From Planctomycetota bacterium (GTDB lineage Bacteria > Planctomycetota > Planctomycetia > Isosphaerales > Isosphaeraceae), in NCBI GenBank assembly GCA_021791715.1, contig JAJYWB010000013.1:39465-103464 (forward strand): 64,000 nt of DNA, read 5' to 3'. Under the pieces are notes generated by a model. That model searched no databases. It was given only the letters and a program-made list of their open reading frames with translations, and was not told the origin of the DNA. Made by a program: the position numbers and the translations under genes. The first letter of the stretch is position 1; each line of letters begins with the position of its first letter. This document shows positions 47,064-57,463 of the stretch, piece after piece.

Positions 47064-49712
47064 TCAGCCGCGTCGGCTGCGTTCCTGGATCAAATTGGCG
47101 ACGAGCGCGGTCCATCCCGTCTGGGCGCACGCCCCCAATCCCCGGCCGGTGTCGCCGTGAAAGTATTCATGGAAAAATAGATAATCACGAAAGCGAGGAT
47201 CGGTTTGGAAAAGGTCGTCGGGTCCGTGCGCCGGGCGCCGGCCGGTCGCGGGATCGCGGCGAAACAGCGAGATCAGCCGTTCGGACAATAAATCGGCGGC
47301 CCGCGCCAGGTCGACTCGTTCGCCCGACCCCGCGGGCGCCTCGACCTGAAACGACGAACCGTAGTATTCATGATAAGTGCGCAAAGATTCGATCATCAAA
47401 AAATTGACGGGAAACCAAACGGGTCCGCGCCAGTTGGAATTGCCGCCGAAAAGCGGAGTGCGCGATTCGCCGGGTTCGTAATCGACCGCGTGGATCGTTC
47501 CGCCGAAATCGAAGCGAAACGGTTCGTCGGCGTGGCGGCGAGAGAGAGATCGCAAGCCGTGATCCGAAAGGAAGCGAGCGGGATCGAACAGCGACGGAGC
47601 GATCCGTTCGAGTTTGCGGCGGTCGACGATCGCGAGCAATCGCTTGCCCCCCTCGCCGGGAGTCGTCAAAGACGCGATGTGTTGAACGCGATGAGGTCGA
47701 TATTTAATGAACCATTCGACGCGTCGGCGAAACTGCGGAAGCTTGTCGATCCTCTCGGGTGAAATCGTCGCGACCGCGAACAACGGAATCAAACCGACGA
47801 ACGAACGAACGCGTAGGCGTTTATGCGCTTCGCCTGGAAATCGGATCATATCGTAATAAAAACCGTCTTGATCCTCCCACAGCCCCATTGATCCGCAAGT
47901 TCCGTTGATCGCCTCGGCGATCGCGACGAAATGCTCGAAGAATTTGGTCGCCACCGATTCGTAAGGAGGCCTGGTGTCGGCGAGTTCGAGCGCGATGTCG
48001 AGCATGTTGAGGCAATACATTCCCATCCACGCGGTGCCGTCGGCCTGTTCGAGCCTGCCGCCGCCGGGAAGAGGCTTGCTGCGGTCGAACACGCCGATGT
48101 TGTCGAGCCCCAAAAAGCCCCCCTGGAAAATATTATTCCGCTCTTGATCCTGACGATTCACCCACCAGGTGAAATTGAGCAGCAATTTATGAAAAATTTC
48201 TTCCAAAAAATCGGTGTCGGCCTTGCCGCGACGATCGCGGTCGATCTTGTAAACCTTGAGCGCCGCCCACGCGTGGACGGGGGGGTTGACGTCGTCGAAA
48301 TTCCACTCGTACGACGGAAACTGACCGCTCGGATGCATATACCATTCGCGCGATAATAAGATCAACTGACGTTTCGCCCACTCGGGATCGACGAGCGAAA
48401 GCGCGACGGTGTGAAAAGCGAGGTCCCACGCGGCGTACCACGGGTATTCCCATTTATCGGGCATCGAAACGACGTCGAGGTTGTACAGGTGGCGCCAGCG
48501 CGAATTGCGGCTTTCTTTGCGTTCCGCGGGAGGAGGAGCGAAACCGGGATCGCCGTCGAGCCAGAGCTCGACGCTGTAATGATAAAATTGTTTGCTCCAC
48601 AAAAGCCCCGCGATCGCCTGGCGTCTGATCGCCCTGAGTTCGTCGTCGATCTCGCCCAAATCGAGCGACGCGTGAAATTCATCGGCCTCGGCGATTCTTA
48701 AATCAAAGCATTCGTCAAAACGTTCAAAAGGACGCTCGATCGATCGATTCGAGAGCCGATGACGGATCGTCGCGCATCGGCCGGCGGGGATCTCGAGCCG
48801 ATACCAACCCGCCGCTTTCGACCCGCGTCTCTCGGGGTTTACTTTAGACATATCTCCATAAATAATCGCATCGGCGAAACCGTCTTTGACGTACGGCGTT
48901 TCGTTCTCGACCCCGTAGAGCCGCTCGAGATTCGAGTCGTTCTCGGTGAAGAGAAGAACGGGACGGATCGGTTCGTCGTCGAGAAACCAGAAGCGATCTT
49001 TCAGATGTCGATATTCGGTTTTCGCCGCGGTCGGCCCGATCGCGTGAATTTGATGACGCGGAGACGTATAACCCCATGACCAGGTGTTGCGATACCAGAA
49101 GAGAGGGCAAACGTCGAGTCGAGCCGTCTCGGCGCCCCGGTTGTGCGCGACGATTCGGCAGAGGAGATCCTCTTGATCGGCCTTGGCGTATTCGACGAAG
49201 ACGTCGAAGTAACGGCCGTCGCGAAACGCCTCGGGGATCGCGTCGGCGAGCTCGAATTCGTCGGCTTCGCGATCCCGCCGCGCGTTCTCCTCGCGCAAAA
49301 GATCGTAAGGAAATTCAACCTGCGGATATTTATAAAGAAATTTCATGTACGAGTGCGTTGGAACATTGTCAAGATGATAATAATACTCTTTAACGTCTTC
49401 GCCGTGATTTCCCTGTTTGCCCGAGAGACCGAAAAGTCGTTCTTTGAGGATCGGATCGCGACCGTTCCAAAGCGCCAGGCCGAGACAAACGTTCTGAAAT
49501 CGGTTGCACACGCCCGCGAGAGCGTCTTCATTCCAGCGATATGCTCTTAAATGAGCGTGTTCGAATGGGAAATAATCCCACGCCTCGCCGTCGGCCGAGT
49601 AATCTTCACGCACCGTTCCCCAGGCGCGATAGCTGACGTAAGGCCCCCAGTTTTTCCAGTCGGCTTTACGCGTTTCGGAATCGGTCAGACGTTGTTGTTC
49701 GGCGTTCGCCAC
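47064..49712 (-). CDS. GH63-like glucosidase
   Basis: 882 residues from a GTG start. The opening WGPYVSYRAWGTVREDYSAD with AWDYFPFEHAHLRAYRWNED is typical of the bacterial GH63/MGH-type glucosidases that form an (alpha/alpha)6 barrel. Further blocks are KEYYYHLDNVPTHSYMKFLY, PDKWEYPWYAAWDLAFHTVA, TAWMGMYCLNMLDIALELAD, the GMGLWEDQDGFYYD-like segment and NWRGPVWFPVNFLMIESLR. The acidic residues in AAWDLAFH and in WEDQDGF are likely catalytic. It hydrolyses alpha-linked glucose from small glucosides; the exact linkage is unknown. It lies alone, convergent with the chemosensory operon. Confidence 0.88.
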   Translation of the reverse strand: MANAEQQRLTDSETRKADWKNWGPYVSYRAWGTVREDYSADGEAWDYFPFEHAHLRAYRWNEDALAGVCNRFQNVCLGLALWNGRDPILKERLFGLSGKQGNHGEDVKEYYYHLDNVPTHSYMKFLYKYPQVEFPYDLLREENARRDREADEFELADAIPEAFRDGRYFDVFVEYAKADQEDLLCRIVAHNRGAETARLDVCPLFWYRNTWSWGYTSPRHQIHAIGPTAAKTEYRHLKDRFWFLDDEPIRPVLLFTENDSNLERLYGVENETPYVKDGFADAIIYGDMSKVNPERRGSKAAGWYRLEIPAGRCATIRHRLSNRSIERPFERFDECFDLRIAEADEFHASLDLGEIDDELRAIRRQAIAGLLWSKQFYHYSVELWLDGDPGFAPPPAERKESRNSRWRHLYNLDVVSMPDKWEYPWYAAWDLAFHTVALSLVDPEWAKRQLILLSREWYMHPSGQFPSYEWNFDDVNPPVHAWAALKVYKIDRDRRGKADTDFLEEIFHKLLLNFTWWVNRQDQERNNIFQGGFLGLDNIGVFDRSKPLPGGGRLEQADGTAWMGMYCLNMLDIALELADTRPPYESVATKFFEHFVAIAEAINGTCGSMGLWEDQDGFYYDMIRFPGEAHKRLRVRSFVGLIPLFAVATISPERIDKLPQFRRRVEWFIKYRPHRVQHIASLTTPGEGGKRLLAIVDRRKLERIAPSLFDPARFLSDHGLRSLSRRHADEPFRFDFGGTIHAVDYEPGESRTPLFGGNSNWRGPVWFPVNFLMIESLRTYHEYYGSSFQVEAPAGSGERVDLARAADLLSERLISLFRRDPATGRRPAHGPDDLFQTDPRFRDYLFFHEYFHGDTGRGLGACAQTGWTALVANLIQERSRRG

Positions 49713-49953
49713 GGTCGTTCTCGCTTCATGATCAAGCCGGGATAATCGCTCTCGAGAAGAGTTCGGTCGTCGATTCTAACCGTCGATCCGCTCGCTCCGA
49801 AACGACGCGCCGATCCTCGGATCGGCCGATTCCTCGCTCCGCCGCACCGCGTTTCCGCGAATCCTCCCGACCGCCGCTCCTCGACTCCATGAACGTCGAT
49901 CGTCGGCCGTGAAGATATCAAGCAGACAATTACGTAAACTTCTGTAAATAAGT
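49713..49953. other. Intergenic region between glucosidase and ftsK
   Basis: 241 bp without a gene; promoter of the glucosidase and 3' end of ftsK. Confidence 0.3.
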
Positions 49954-52308
49954 TTAGGAACCGACCGATTCGACCGAACGTTCGCCGTTTTTGATCGTCT
50001 CCCATTCGTCCCAGGTGTAAAGAACCTCGCGGGGCGCTCCCGCTTTGTATTCGCCGACGATGCCGTCTTCGGCCATGTAATCGATGAGCCGAGCCGCTCG
50101 GCCGTAGCCGATGCCGAGAGCGCGTTGCAAGAGCGAGCACGAACCTCGTCCCTCGCGAATGACGATCTCGATCGCGGGTTCGTAGTATTCGTCGCGCTCC
50201 TTGAGCGCCGCGCCCCGTTCCTTGCCGCCGGGTCCGCCGCTCACCTGAAGCTGCACGAGCTCCTTGCTGAATTCAACCGGATACTGTTGCAAATAAGTAC
50301 AAATGCGGTTCACTTCACCGTCGGAAACGTAGGTTCCCTGGGCTCGGATGATGTGCGAGGTTCCCGGGATGAGGAAGAGCATGTCGCCGTTGCCGAGGAG
50401 TCGATCGGCGCCCATTTCGTCAAGAACGACGCGGCTGTCGCCGCGGCTCGCGACCTGGAACGCGATCCGCGCAGGGAGGTTGCCTTTGATCAATCCCGTG
50501 ACGACGTCGACGGTCGGTTTCTGGGTCGCGACGATCAGGTGCATGCCGACGGCGCGCGATTTTTGCGCCAGGCGAACGATGTGCGATTCCACCTCTTTGG
50601 CCGCGGTCATCATCAAATCGGCCATCTCGTCGGCCAAAATGACGATATACGGCATATATGTGGGGATCGCGGCGCGTTCGTTCTCGTCCTCGGGGCGGAT
50701 CCGTTCGTACAACTCCTCCGGACCGAGCTCGTTATAGGATTGGATATTACGCACCCCGGCGCGCGCCAAAAAAGCGTACCGTTCGTCCATCTTGTCGCAC
50801 GCCCACGACAAAATGGATTCGGCTTTCTTCATGTCTGTAACAACAGGATGCATTAAATGAGGAATGCGTTTAAATTGAGAAAGCTCGACCATTTTGGGGT
50901 CGATGAGCAGGAGTTTGACCTCGTCGGGGCGTTTCGTCATGAGGATCGAGAGGATCATCGCGTTCAAGCAAACCGATTTCCCCGTGCCGGTTCGGCCGGC
51001 GATCAGCAGGTGGGGCATATCGACGAGATCGAAGACGAGGGGAGTTCCTTTCACGTCCATGCCGAGAAAGAGCGGGATCCGGCAGCGGTCGAGGCGGGTT
51101 TCGCCGGCGCTCACGACCTCGCTCAGCCTGACGATCGCACGGACGTCGTTGGGAACTTCGATTCCTACGGTCGTTTTGCCTGGGATCGGCGCGACGACGC
51201 GAACGCTTTGCACAGCGAGCGCGATCGCCAGATCGTCGGCGAGGCCGATGATTCTTGAAACCCTCAGCCCGGCTTCGAGCTCGACTTCAAATTGTGTGAT
51301 CACGGGACCGGTATCGATCTGAACGACGCGAACCTGGTAGCCGAAATCGAGGAGGGTTCGTTCAAGGATCGCCGCGCGGGCCTGGATTTTGGTCTCGCGT
51401 TCGTGAACGGGATGTTCGGCGGGAGGTTCGAGCAAGGTGCGCGGAGGAAGCTGAAATTCGCCTCCCGAAGCGGCGACGATCGGCGCGGGAAGCATCGCGT
51501 GAGGACGTTTCGGTTCGCCCGCCTGCGACGCTTGATGAACGAAATCCCGAGCCGCGGGCTCGCGTGAAAGCGGGTCGTTCGCGGCGGGGTCGACGCGCCT
51601 TTCGTCGCCGCGTTTCCAGGGAGTAAGTCGAGGCGCGCCGGGATGGCGTCGGCCGTCGGCGTCGACGATCTCGGGTCGATCGGCGATCACCGCCGCGGCC
51701 GCGGCGCCGGCTTCGGCGGGGCGGACGAGATCGAGAGCCGCCGGAGGCGCGGCCGAAACTCGTCCGGGACGATGAAAAAGCCGATTGTTTAAAAGAAAGT
51801 GAAACGGTACTTGTTCGAATATAAAAATAAATGCAATAAATAATGATGAAAACAAAAAGACTTGAACGCCCACGGCGCCAAGTTCCCATTCGAGTTCGCG
51901 ACGAATCGACGCGCCGAGATATCCTCCGGGGCCTGCGAGCGGATGGGCGCCGAACGACGGATTCCAGCGGTCGAGCGCGGTCGAGGCGACGGCGACGAGG
52001 AGGACGAACCCCGCGAGGGCGCGCACGCCTCGCCGCGAATTCCAGTTTCCCGAAGTCATCAGATAAACGACGAATCCGAGCGCGAGCGGGACGAGCGGGC
52101 TCGAACCTCCAAGTGTGCTGACAAGTTCATAAGCCAACAGCGCGCCGAGATAACCGCACGGGTTTTGGGGCGCCACGTTGACGGGAGCGACGTCGAAACC
52201 GGGCGGGTCGGCGGGATCTCGGCCGACGAGCGAACCCGTTACGAAGAGCCAAATGAGCCCGAGGATGAGGACGAGCCCGAGGCGTTTAATGCGCGGGTGA
52301 TCGGTCAT
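49954..52308 (-). CDS. ftsK: DNA translocase FtsK/SpoIIIE
   Basis: 784 residues. Four hydrophobic segments at the N-terminus (to about 180) anchor it at the septum. A Pro/Ala linker leads to the motor: beginning PHPVHERETKIQARAAILER-like, then Walker A AGRTGTGKSVCLNAMILSIL (about 431), Walker B VILADEMADLMM and MHLIVATQKPTVDVVTGLIK. The C-terminal winged helix (gamma domain) is CSLLQRALGIGYGRAARLID, which reads KOPS-type sites. It pumps chromosomes during division. Length and domain order are normal. It is followed only by non-coding DNA. Confidence 0.95.
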   Translation of the reverse strand: MTDHPRIKRLGLVLILGLIWLFVTGSLVGRDPADPPGFDVAPVNVAPQNPCGYLGALLAYELVSTLGGSSPLVPLALGFVVYLMTSGNWNSRRGVRALAGFVLLVAVASTALDRWNPSFGAHPLAGPGGYLGASIRRELEWELGAVGVQVFLFSSLFIAFIFIFEQVPFHFLLNNRLFHRPGRVSAAPPAALDLVRPAEAGAAAAAVIADRPEIVDADGRRHPGAPRLTPWKRGDERRVDPAANDPLSREPAARDFVHQASQAGEPKRPHAMLPAPIVAASGGEFQLPPRTLLEPPAEHPVHERETKIQARAAILERTLLDFGYQVRVVQIDTGPVITQFEVELEAGLRVSRIIGLADDLAIALAVQSVRVVAPIPGKTTVGIEVPNDVRAIVRLSEVVSAGETRLDRCRIPLFLGMDVKGTPLVFDLVDMPHLLIAGRTGTGKSVCLNAMILSILMTKRPDEVKLLLIDPKMVELSQFKRIPHLMHPVVTDMKKAESILSWACDKMDERYAFLARAGVRNIQSYNELGPEELYERIRPEDENERAAIPTYMPYIVILADEMADLMMTAAKEVESHIVRLAQKSRAVGMHLIVATQKPTVDVVTGLIKGNLPARIAFQVASRGDSRVVLDEMGADRLLGNGDMLFLIPGTSHIIRAQGTYVSDGEVNRICTYLQQYPVEFSKELVQLQVSGGPGGKERGAALKERDEYYEPAIEIVIREGRGSCSLLQRALGIGYGRAARLIDYMAEDGIVGEYKAGAPREVLYTWDEWETIKNGERSVESVGS

Positions 52309-52712
52309 GATGTCCCTCGGCGCGAAACGATTCGCGGACTCGGTTTGAGCCGCGGCGCGGATCGACGTTCCTAAGTCCGCTCCGTCGCGCCCCGTTGATA
52401 TCGGCGCCTTCGCCGCGACGACTTCACCGCCGAAGCGACGATTCGCCCGCCGCGGCGAGCCGAGCCGATGCGATCGGCGCGATCGGCAATCTCGACGCGC
52501 GGCCGAACGGTATCACGCTCGTCATAAGCGTCGACGAATCCTTCGACGATCGTCGTTGATCGCGCGGGACGTCTCGGCCGATCGAACTCGATCGCGACCT
52601 CGTCGTTCGGATCGATCGTTCGATTCGGCCGAACTCGATCGCGACCTCGGCTTACGGATCGATCGTTCGATTCGGCCGAACTCGATCGCGACCTCGGCTT
52701 ACGGATCGATCG
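52309..52712. other. Intergenic region with 47-bp tandem repeat
   Basis: From 52583 a 47-bp unit beginning CGAACTCGATCGCGACCTCG is repeated at 52630 and 52677, the last copy reaching the rpoZ stop. Nothing else was recognised between ftsK and rpoZ. It may act as the transcript end of rpoZ. Confidence 0.6.
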
Positions 52713-52967
52713 TCACGGCTGGGTGAGGTCGATCGTTCCCCCTTCGTATTCGCCCGATTCGGTCGTCTGGAGTTTACCTTCGAGATCAAGATAGATTTTC
52801 CCTTGCATAATCTCCTGGATCACGACCTGCATCTTTCCGCCGCGGTGCTCGACGAGTTCGCGCGCGCCCTGGTTGAGTGCGATCATACGTTTTTGAATAA
52901 GTGTGGACAATTTGAAACGTCCACCGACCTTGTTGACGATTTCGTCCTCTTTCAATTCATCAATCAT
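52713..52967 (-). CDS. rpoZ: RNA polymerase omega subunit
   Basis: 84 residues from the ATG at 52967 (MIDELKEDEIVNKVGGRFKL), which overlaps the end of gmk by 8 bp. The conserved omega pattern is LIQKRMIALNQGARELVEHR followed by KMQVVIQEIMQGKIYLDLEG. Omega helps assemble beta' and is often coded after gmk, as here. The longer open frame upstream is the gmk gene in another frame. Confidence 0.85.
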   Translation of the reverse strand: MIDELKEDEIVNKVGGRFKLSTLIQKRMIALNQGARELVEHRGGKMQVVIQEIMQGKIYLDLEGKLQTTESGEYEGGTIDLTQP

Positions 52968-53589
52968 GATTCGACATACCTCCGCATCCAAGGTTGATAA
53001 GAAGTTGCACCAGTCGTTCGACGCATTGGTCGAGATCGACGTTGACGATTTGATGATCGTACCGATCGGCCTTGGCGATTTCGTCGCGGGCCGCGGCGAG
53101 CCGCCGTGCGATCGCGGCTTCGTCTTCGGTTTTCCGGTCGCGAAGTCTGCGTTCGAGCTCCTCCATGCTCGGCGGATGAATGAACACGAGCACCGCGTTG
53201 GGGACGCGTTCTTTAACGCGAAGAGCGCCCTGAACGTCGATTTCGAGCAGCACGCACATCCCCTCGTCGAGCGTGCGAAGGACCGGTTCGATCGGAGTTC
53301 CGTAATATTGACCGTGAACGAGCGCCGATTCGAGCAACGATCCGCTCGCGCGCGCCGATTCAAAATCGGCTCGATCGCGAAAGTAATAATCGACCCCCTC
53401 GCGTTCGCCGGCGCGCGGGGCGCGGGTCGTCATCGAGACCGAGAGCATCGCGTTCACCTCGCGCCGCGCCGCGAGCCGACGCGCGATCGTGCTCTTGCCC
53501 GATCCCGACGGTCCCGAGATCACGACGAGCCGACCCTTGCCGTCGGCCGATCGCGACCCCCTCCCCTCATGAATTCTTGAATCCATCAT
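52960..53589 (-). CDS. gmk: Guanylate kinase
   Basis: 209 residues. It phosphorylates GMP to GDP. P-loop GPSGSGKSTIARRLAA, then the GMP-binding part SVSMTTRAPRAGEREGVDYY and SLLESALVHGQYYGTP, then LLEIDVQGALRVK and IHPPSMEELERRL. The C-terminal end (QLLINLGCGG) is normal. The start can be either of two adjacent ATGs. It sits between yicC and rpoZ, the common bacterial order. Confidence 0.96.
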   Translation of the reverse strand: MMDSRIHEGRGSRSADGKGRLVVISGPSGSGKSTIARRLAARREVNAMLSVSMTTRAPRAGEREGVDYYFRDRADFESARASGSLLESALVHGQYYGTPIEPVLRTLDEGMCVLLEIDVQGALRVKERVPNAVLVFIHPPSMEELERRLRDRKTEDEAAIARRLAAARDEIAKADRYDHQIVNVDLDQCVERLVQLLINLGCGGMSNHD

Positions 53590-53660
53590 AAAACAAAATC
53601 TCTTAAAACTTCACGCATCCGCGGCGATCAATCCTAAAAATCAACAAGCGAATCGCGTAA

Positions 53661-54521
53661 TTATTCGATGTTGAGGATGAGTTCGCGAATTTTTTCGAGG
53701 ATTCCCTTGATCGAAACGACCTCGCGACTGATCGACACGTCGCCGGCTTTTGATCCGATCGTGTTCGTCTCGCGGCCCATCTCCTGGACGACGAATTCGA
53801 GCTTCCGGCCGCTCCCCTCGGTTTCGCCGAGCGCCTCCTCGAACGCCTGAAGATGCGCCGAGAGCCGAACGATCTCTTCGGCGATATCGGACCGCTCGGC
53901 GTAGATCGCGACCTCGCGAATCAGATCGGCGGGCTCGACCGCGATCCCCTGCTCCGCGACGAGCGACCGTACGCGTTCGATCAACCGATCGCGATACGCC
54001 GAAACGACCGTTCCCGATCGCCGATCGATCTCGCTTAAATGTCCGCGAATCGCCCGCGATAATTCGAGCAATTCGCGACCCATCGCCGCCCCCTCCTCGG
54101 CGCGAGCCGATTGAAGCCGTTCGATCGCCTCCACGACGACCCGCTCGATCGCGGGCCACTCGTCGCGCGGATCACCCGCCTCGGGACGAACCTCGACGAC
54201 CACCCCCGGCAACATCAATAAATCGCCCACGTCGACGGGTCGGCCGCCGTTGATAGCGCTTAATTGATCATAATAACTTTTAAGAGCAACTTCATTAAGG
54301 CGGTAATCGTCGGCGCGTTTCGGCCGTTCCACCCGCGCCGAGAGCATCACGGTTCCGCGGCGCACCGCGGCGCGCACCAGACGTTCGATCTCGGTCTCGA
54401 GCGACGTGTACGGCTCGCTCAATTTGCACGTCAGTTTGAAGTGACGGTTGTTCACGGCGCGGATCTCGACCGCGGCGCTCCACGCCTCGCCCTGAAATCT
54501 CGCCTCGCCGTAACCCGTCAT
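53661..54521 (-). CDS. yicC: YicC/YloC family endoribonuclease
   Basis: 286 residues from the ATG at 54521. The family hallmark is the start MTGYGEARFQGEAWSAAVEI with RAVNNRHFKLTCKL, and the C-terminal domain GRKLEFVVQEMGRETNTIGS with ending ILEKIRELILNIE. YicC proteins are RNases involved in RNA decay and stress survival, often upstream of gmk. The gap to gmk is 71 bp. The frame upstream of 54521 is unlikely to be coding. Confidence 0.94.
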   Translation of the reverse strand: MTGYGEARFQGEAWSAAVEIRAVNNRHFKLTCKLSEPYTSLETEIERLVRAAVRRGTVMLSARVERPKRADDYRLNEVALKSYYDQLSAINGGRPVDVGDLLMLPGVVVEVRPEAGDPRDEWPAIERVVVEAIERLQSARAEEGAAMGRELLELSRAIRGHLSEIDRRSGTVVSAYRDRLIERVRSLVAEQGIAVEPADLIREVAIYAERSDIAEEIVRLSAHLQAFEEALGETEGSGRKLEFVVQEMGRETNTIGSKAGDVSISREVVSIKGILEKIRELILNIE

Positions 54522-54632
54522 ACTGAGCGGCACTTCGTCCTCGCTTGCGTGAAACCGGATTGAACGAGAAACGGCGGACCGGCGGGGTTCGCCGATCGCG
54601 CCCACAATCAAAAGAATGACGGATTCTAAAAC

Positions 54633-55136
54633 TTACTTCTTTGTTTCCGCGGGCTTCGCCGCGGAGTCTTTGTTCGCGGGCGCCGCCGACGATTCGGCGG
54701 GTTTGGACGGCGAGACGGCGGGAGCGGCTTTCGAGCCCTCGGCGGCCTTCGATTCGGTCGAAGAACCTGATTTGTCGGTCGCGGACGAGCCCGCTTTGCC
54801 GCTCTTGGTCGCGCCCGAAGTCTTTCCCTTCTCTTTGGATGTGGTCACGGGAGAAGCCTGGAGCGTGTCCGATTCGCCGTCGTCGAACGCCGAGATCGAC
54901 ACCCGATTCACCAATACGACGAGCATCATCGCGATCCCGAACCAGACGATCGCGGTCCACATCGTCACCCGCGTGAAGACGTCGCCCGCTTTGGCGCCGA
55001 ACGCGCTCGATCCCCCCATGCCGCCGAACGCTCCGGCGAGCCCGCCCCCCCGGCCGCGCTGAATCAGCACCAGGCCGATCAGAAAGATCGAGGTTATTAC
55101 CAAACAAACATTTAAAATACCGATGATGATCGACAC
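54633..55136 (-). CDS. secG: Protein translocase subunit SecG
   Basis: 167 residues from a GTG start. Two transmembrane helices (INVCLVITSIFLIGLVLI-type and FTRVTMWTAIVWFGIAMMLV) flank the conserved IQRGRGGGLAGAFGGMGGSS loop. The ~85-residue Ser/Ala/Lys tail after VNRVSISAFDDG is longer than in most SecG proteins but common in planctomycetes; it is probably disordered in the cytoplasm or periplasm. SecG assists SecYE. tpiA lies upstream on the same strand, a common pairing. Confidence 0.92.
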   Translation of the reverse strand: MSIIIGILNVCLVITSIFLIGLVLIQRGRGGGLAGAFGGMGGSSAFGAKAGDVFTRVTMWTAIVWFGIAMMLVVLVNRVSISAFDDGESDTLQASPVTTSKEKGKTSGATKSGKAGSSATDKSGSSTESKAAEGSKAAPAVSPSKPAESSAAPANKDSAAKPAETKK

Positions 55137-55260
55137 GTTTCAGGTTCCAAAAAAGCCTTGTTCGCCTTCGTAAGACGCCCCGCATCAAACCGAGTTAATC
55201 GATCCGCCGCGATCGTCGGCCCGGGCCGCGATCGCGCGAATGTTACGTTCAAGTATGTGA

Positions 55261-56040
55261 TCACCCTTTTTTGGTCGCGAGTTCGCGGGCGGATCGGATC
55301 ATCGCCAGGAAGTCGTCCGCCTTAAGACTGGCGCCGCCGATCAAGGCGCCGTCGATATCGGGTTGAGCGAGCAGCTCGGCGACGTTCGAAGGCTTGACGC
55401 TCCCTCCATATTGGACGACGACTCGGTTCGCAGTCGCTCGGTCGAACGCGTCGCTCAGCCGGTTGCGAATAAACGCGTGCACGTCTTGAGCTTGTTGAGG
55501 AGTCGCGGTGAGCCCCGTGCCGATCGCCCAAACGGGCTCGTAAGCGAGAACGACTCCGCTCATCTGTTCGGCCGAGAGCCCCGCGAGCGAGCCTTGCAAC
55601 TGCCCCGCGACGACCTCCTCGGTCCGATCTCGCTCGCGTTCCTCGCGCGTTTCGCCCACGCAGACGATCGGGATCAACCGAGCCCGCAACGCCGCCGCGA
55701 GCTTGCGGTTGATCATCGCGTCGGTCTCGCCCAAACCGTGCCTTCGCTCGCTGTGGCCGAGGATCACGTGCGTGCAGCCGACGTCGATCAGCATCGACCC
55801 CGAAAGCTCCCCCGTGAAAGCCCCCTCGTCCTCCCAGTGCATGTTCTGCGCGCCCATGCCGACGGGAGATCCCTCCAAAATCGCGTCGATTCGCGAGAGA
55901 TAAACCGCGGGAGGACAGACCGCGACGCGAACGTCGCTCGCCTGACCCACCCCCGTCTTCACAGCCTCGGCGAGCTCGACCGCCGCGGCGTGCGAATTCG
56001 GGTTCATCTTCCAATTACCCGCCAAAAACAGCGTACGCAT
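55261..56040 (-). CDS. tpiA: Triosephosphate isomerase
   Basis: 259 residues. Opens [16 protein letters not shown] with the substrate-binding Lys11. Catalytic His is in HVILGHSERR and catalytic Glu in VLAYEPVWAIGTG, with the flexible loop after it and the phosphate-binding VVQYGGSVKPSN. It interconverts glyceraldehyde-3-phosphate and DHAP. Its ATG overlaps the aroF stop (TAATG), so both are coupled. secG follows 124 bp downstream. Confidence 0.98.
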   Translation of the reverse strand: MRTLFLAGNWKMNPNSHAAAVELAEAVKTGVGQASDVRVAVCPPAVYLSRIDAILEGSPVGMGAQNMHWEDEGAFTGELSGSMLIDVGCTHVILGHSERRHGLGETDAMINRKLAAALRARLIPIVCVGETREERERDRTEEVVAGQLQGSLAGLSAEQMSGVVLAYEPVWAIGTGLTATPQQAQDVHAFIRNRLSDAFDRATANRVVVQYGGSVKPSNVAELLAQPDIDGALIGGASLKADDFLAMIRSARELATKKG

Positions 56041-57077
56041 TAAACAGAGACCCCGTCACATACGTCGATCGATTTACCCAACAAGTCGGCGAGCGCCTGA
56101 ACGTCTTCCATCATCCGCGCGTAATCACGCGGCAACAACGATTGAGGACCGTCCGACAACGCCTTCTCGGGACACGAATGAACCTCCACGTGCACCCCGT
56201 CGCAACCCGCCGCGACCGCGGCCCGCGCCATCGACGGTATCAGGTCGGGTCGACCCGTCGCGTGGCTCGGATCGACGATGATCGGCAAATGACTCAACCC
56301 CTTCACGTTCGGAACGCTCGCCAGATCGAGCATGTTCCGCGTCGAATCCTCGAACGACTTCACCCCTCGTTCACAAAGAACCAATCGCTTGTTCCCTTGT
56401 GAAAGTATATACTCGGCCGACATGAGCAGATCTTTTACCGTGGCGCTCAAGCCCCGTTTGAGAAGGACCGGAATAGACGTTCGTCCGATCTCTTTGAGCA
56501 GGTCGAAATTCTGCATGTTTCGCGCGCCGATCTGAATCATATCGGCGTAACGGAGGACGAGTTCGATTTGTCGCGGGTCCATCACCTCGGTGACGACGGG
56601 CATGCCGAACCGTTCCCCCGTCGATTTGAGGATTTTGAGCCCCTCCTCGCCGAGCCCCTGAAAGCTATACGGGCTCGTTCGCGGCTTGAACGCCCCGCCG
56701 CGAAGGATGTTCGCGCCGGCGTCGCGCACTTTCTCGGCGATCTCGGTGAGGATCGCCTCCCCCTCGACCGCGCAGGGCCCCGCGATCATCCCCAAATGCC
56801 CGCCGCCGATCCGGATGTCCTTCACCTCGACGATCGTATCGGTCTCTTGAAACTCGCGGCTCGCGAGCTTATACGGCTTTAAAATCGGCACGACCTGCTC
56901 GACGCCGTCGATCGCGAGCAACGGCTCGGCCTGAAGCTTTTCCTCGTCGCCGATCACGCCGATGATCGTTCGCGAGACCCCCTGGCTCAAATGCGGAACA
57001 AAACCGAGAGCCTCGATCCGATCAAGCACATGCTGAATCTGTTCGGGCGTCGGATGCGGCTTCAAGACGATTATCAT
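56040..57077 (-). CDS. aroF: DAHP synthase, AroF/KdsA-related type
   Basis: 345 residues from the ATG at 57077. An N-terminal ferredoxin-like (ACT-type) domain begins [20 protein letters not shown], with the end at [13 protein letters not shown]. The barrel shows [54 protein letters not shown] and [17 protein letters not shown]. It makes 3-deoxy-7-phosphoheptulonate from PEP and erythrose-4-phosphate, the first shikimate step. The N-terminal domain may give feedback control. The frame upstream of 57077 is not coding by family comparison. Confidence 0.94.
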   Translation of the reverse strand: MIIVLKPHPTPEQIQHVLDRIEALGFVPHLSQGVSRTIIGVIGDEEKLQAEPLLAIDGVEQVVPILKPYKLASREFQETDTIVEVKDIRIGGGHLGMIAGPCAVEGEAILTEIAEKVRDAGANILRGGAFKPRTSPYSFQGLGEEGLKILKSTGERFGMPVVTEVMDPRQIELVLRYADMIQIGARNMQNFDLLKEIGRTSIPVLLKRGLSATVKDLLMSAEYILSQGNKRLVLCERGVKSFEDSTRNMLDLASVPNVKGLSHLPIIVDPSHATGRPDLIPSMARAAVAAGCDGVHVEVHSCPEKALSDGPQSLLPRDYARMMEDVQALADLLGKSIDVCDGVSV

Positions 57078-57463
57078 GCTCGACCTCGATTCGACGAATT
57101 CCCGCGACCCGCGCGCGGGTTCGACGACGACGCTCGGTTCTCCGGCGGGAATGTGACAACTTAACAACATCGATCGCGGTTGGGAAGTCGATTTTCCAGG
57201 AAGCGAGCCGGCGAGCCGCAGAGCCTGCGTGACGCCGCTCACGCACGAAGCGTCGCCACGATCCGTCGGCCAAATCGCCGTAGGCGACTCAAAGTCGGCG
57301 CCTCTTAAGCCTTCATTCGATCAAACCGCAACCAACGAGAAGTTTCACAATCGCAGGATTCGAAGTCGGCGCCACTCAAACCTTCGTGCGATCGGCGCCT
57401 CGCTGCGATCTCCGGACGAGTTCGAAATTCGATCGTCGACCGCGACGCGACCTTCGAATCGAA
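57078..57463. other. Intergenic region with imperfect direct repeat
   Basis: Two stretches (about 57290 and 57362) share AAGTCGGCGCC and a following CCTTC, an imperfect ~75-bp direct repeat. No gene supported. The aroF promoter should be near 57080-57200. Confidence 0.4.
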
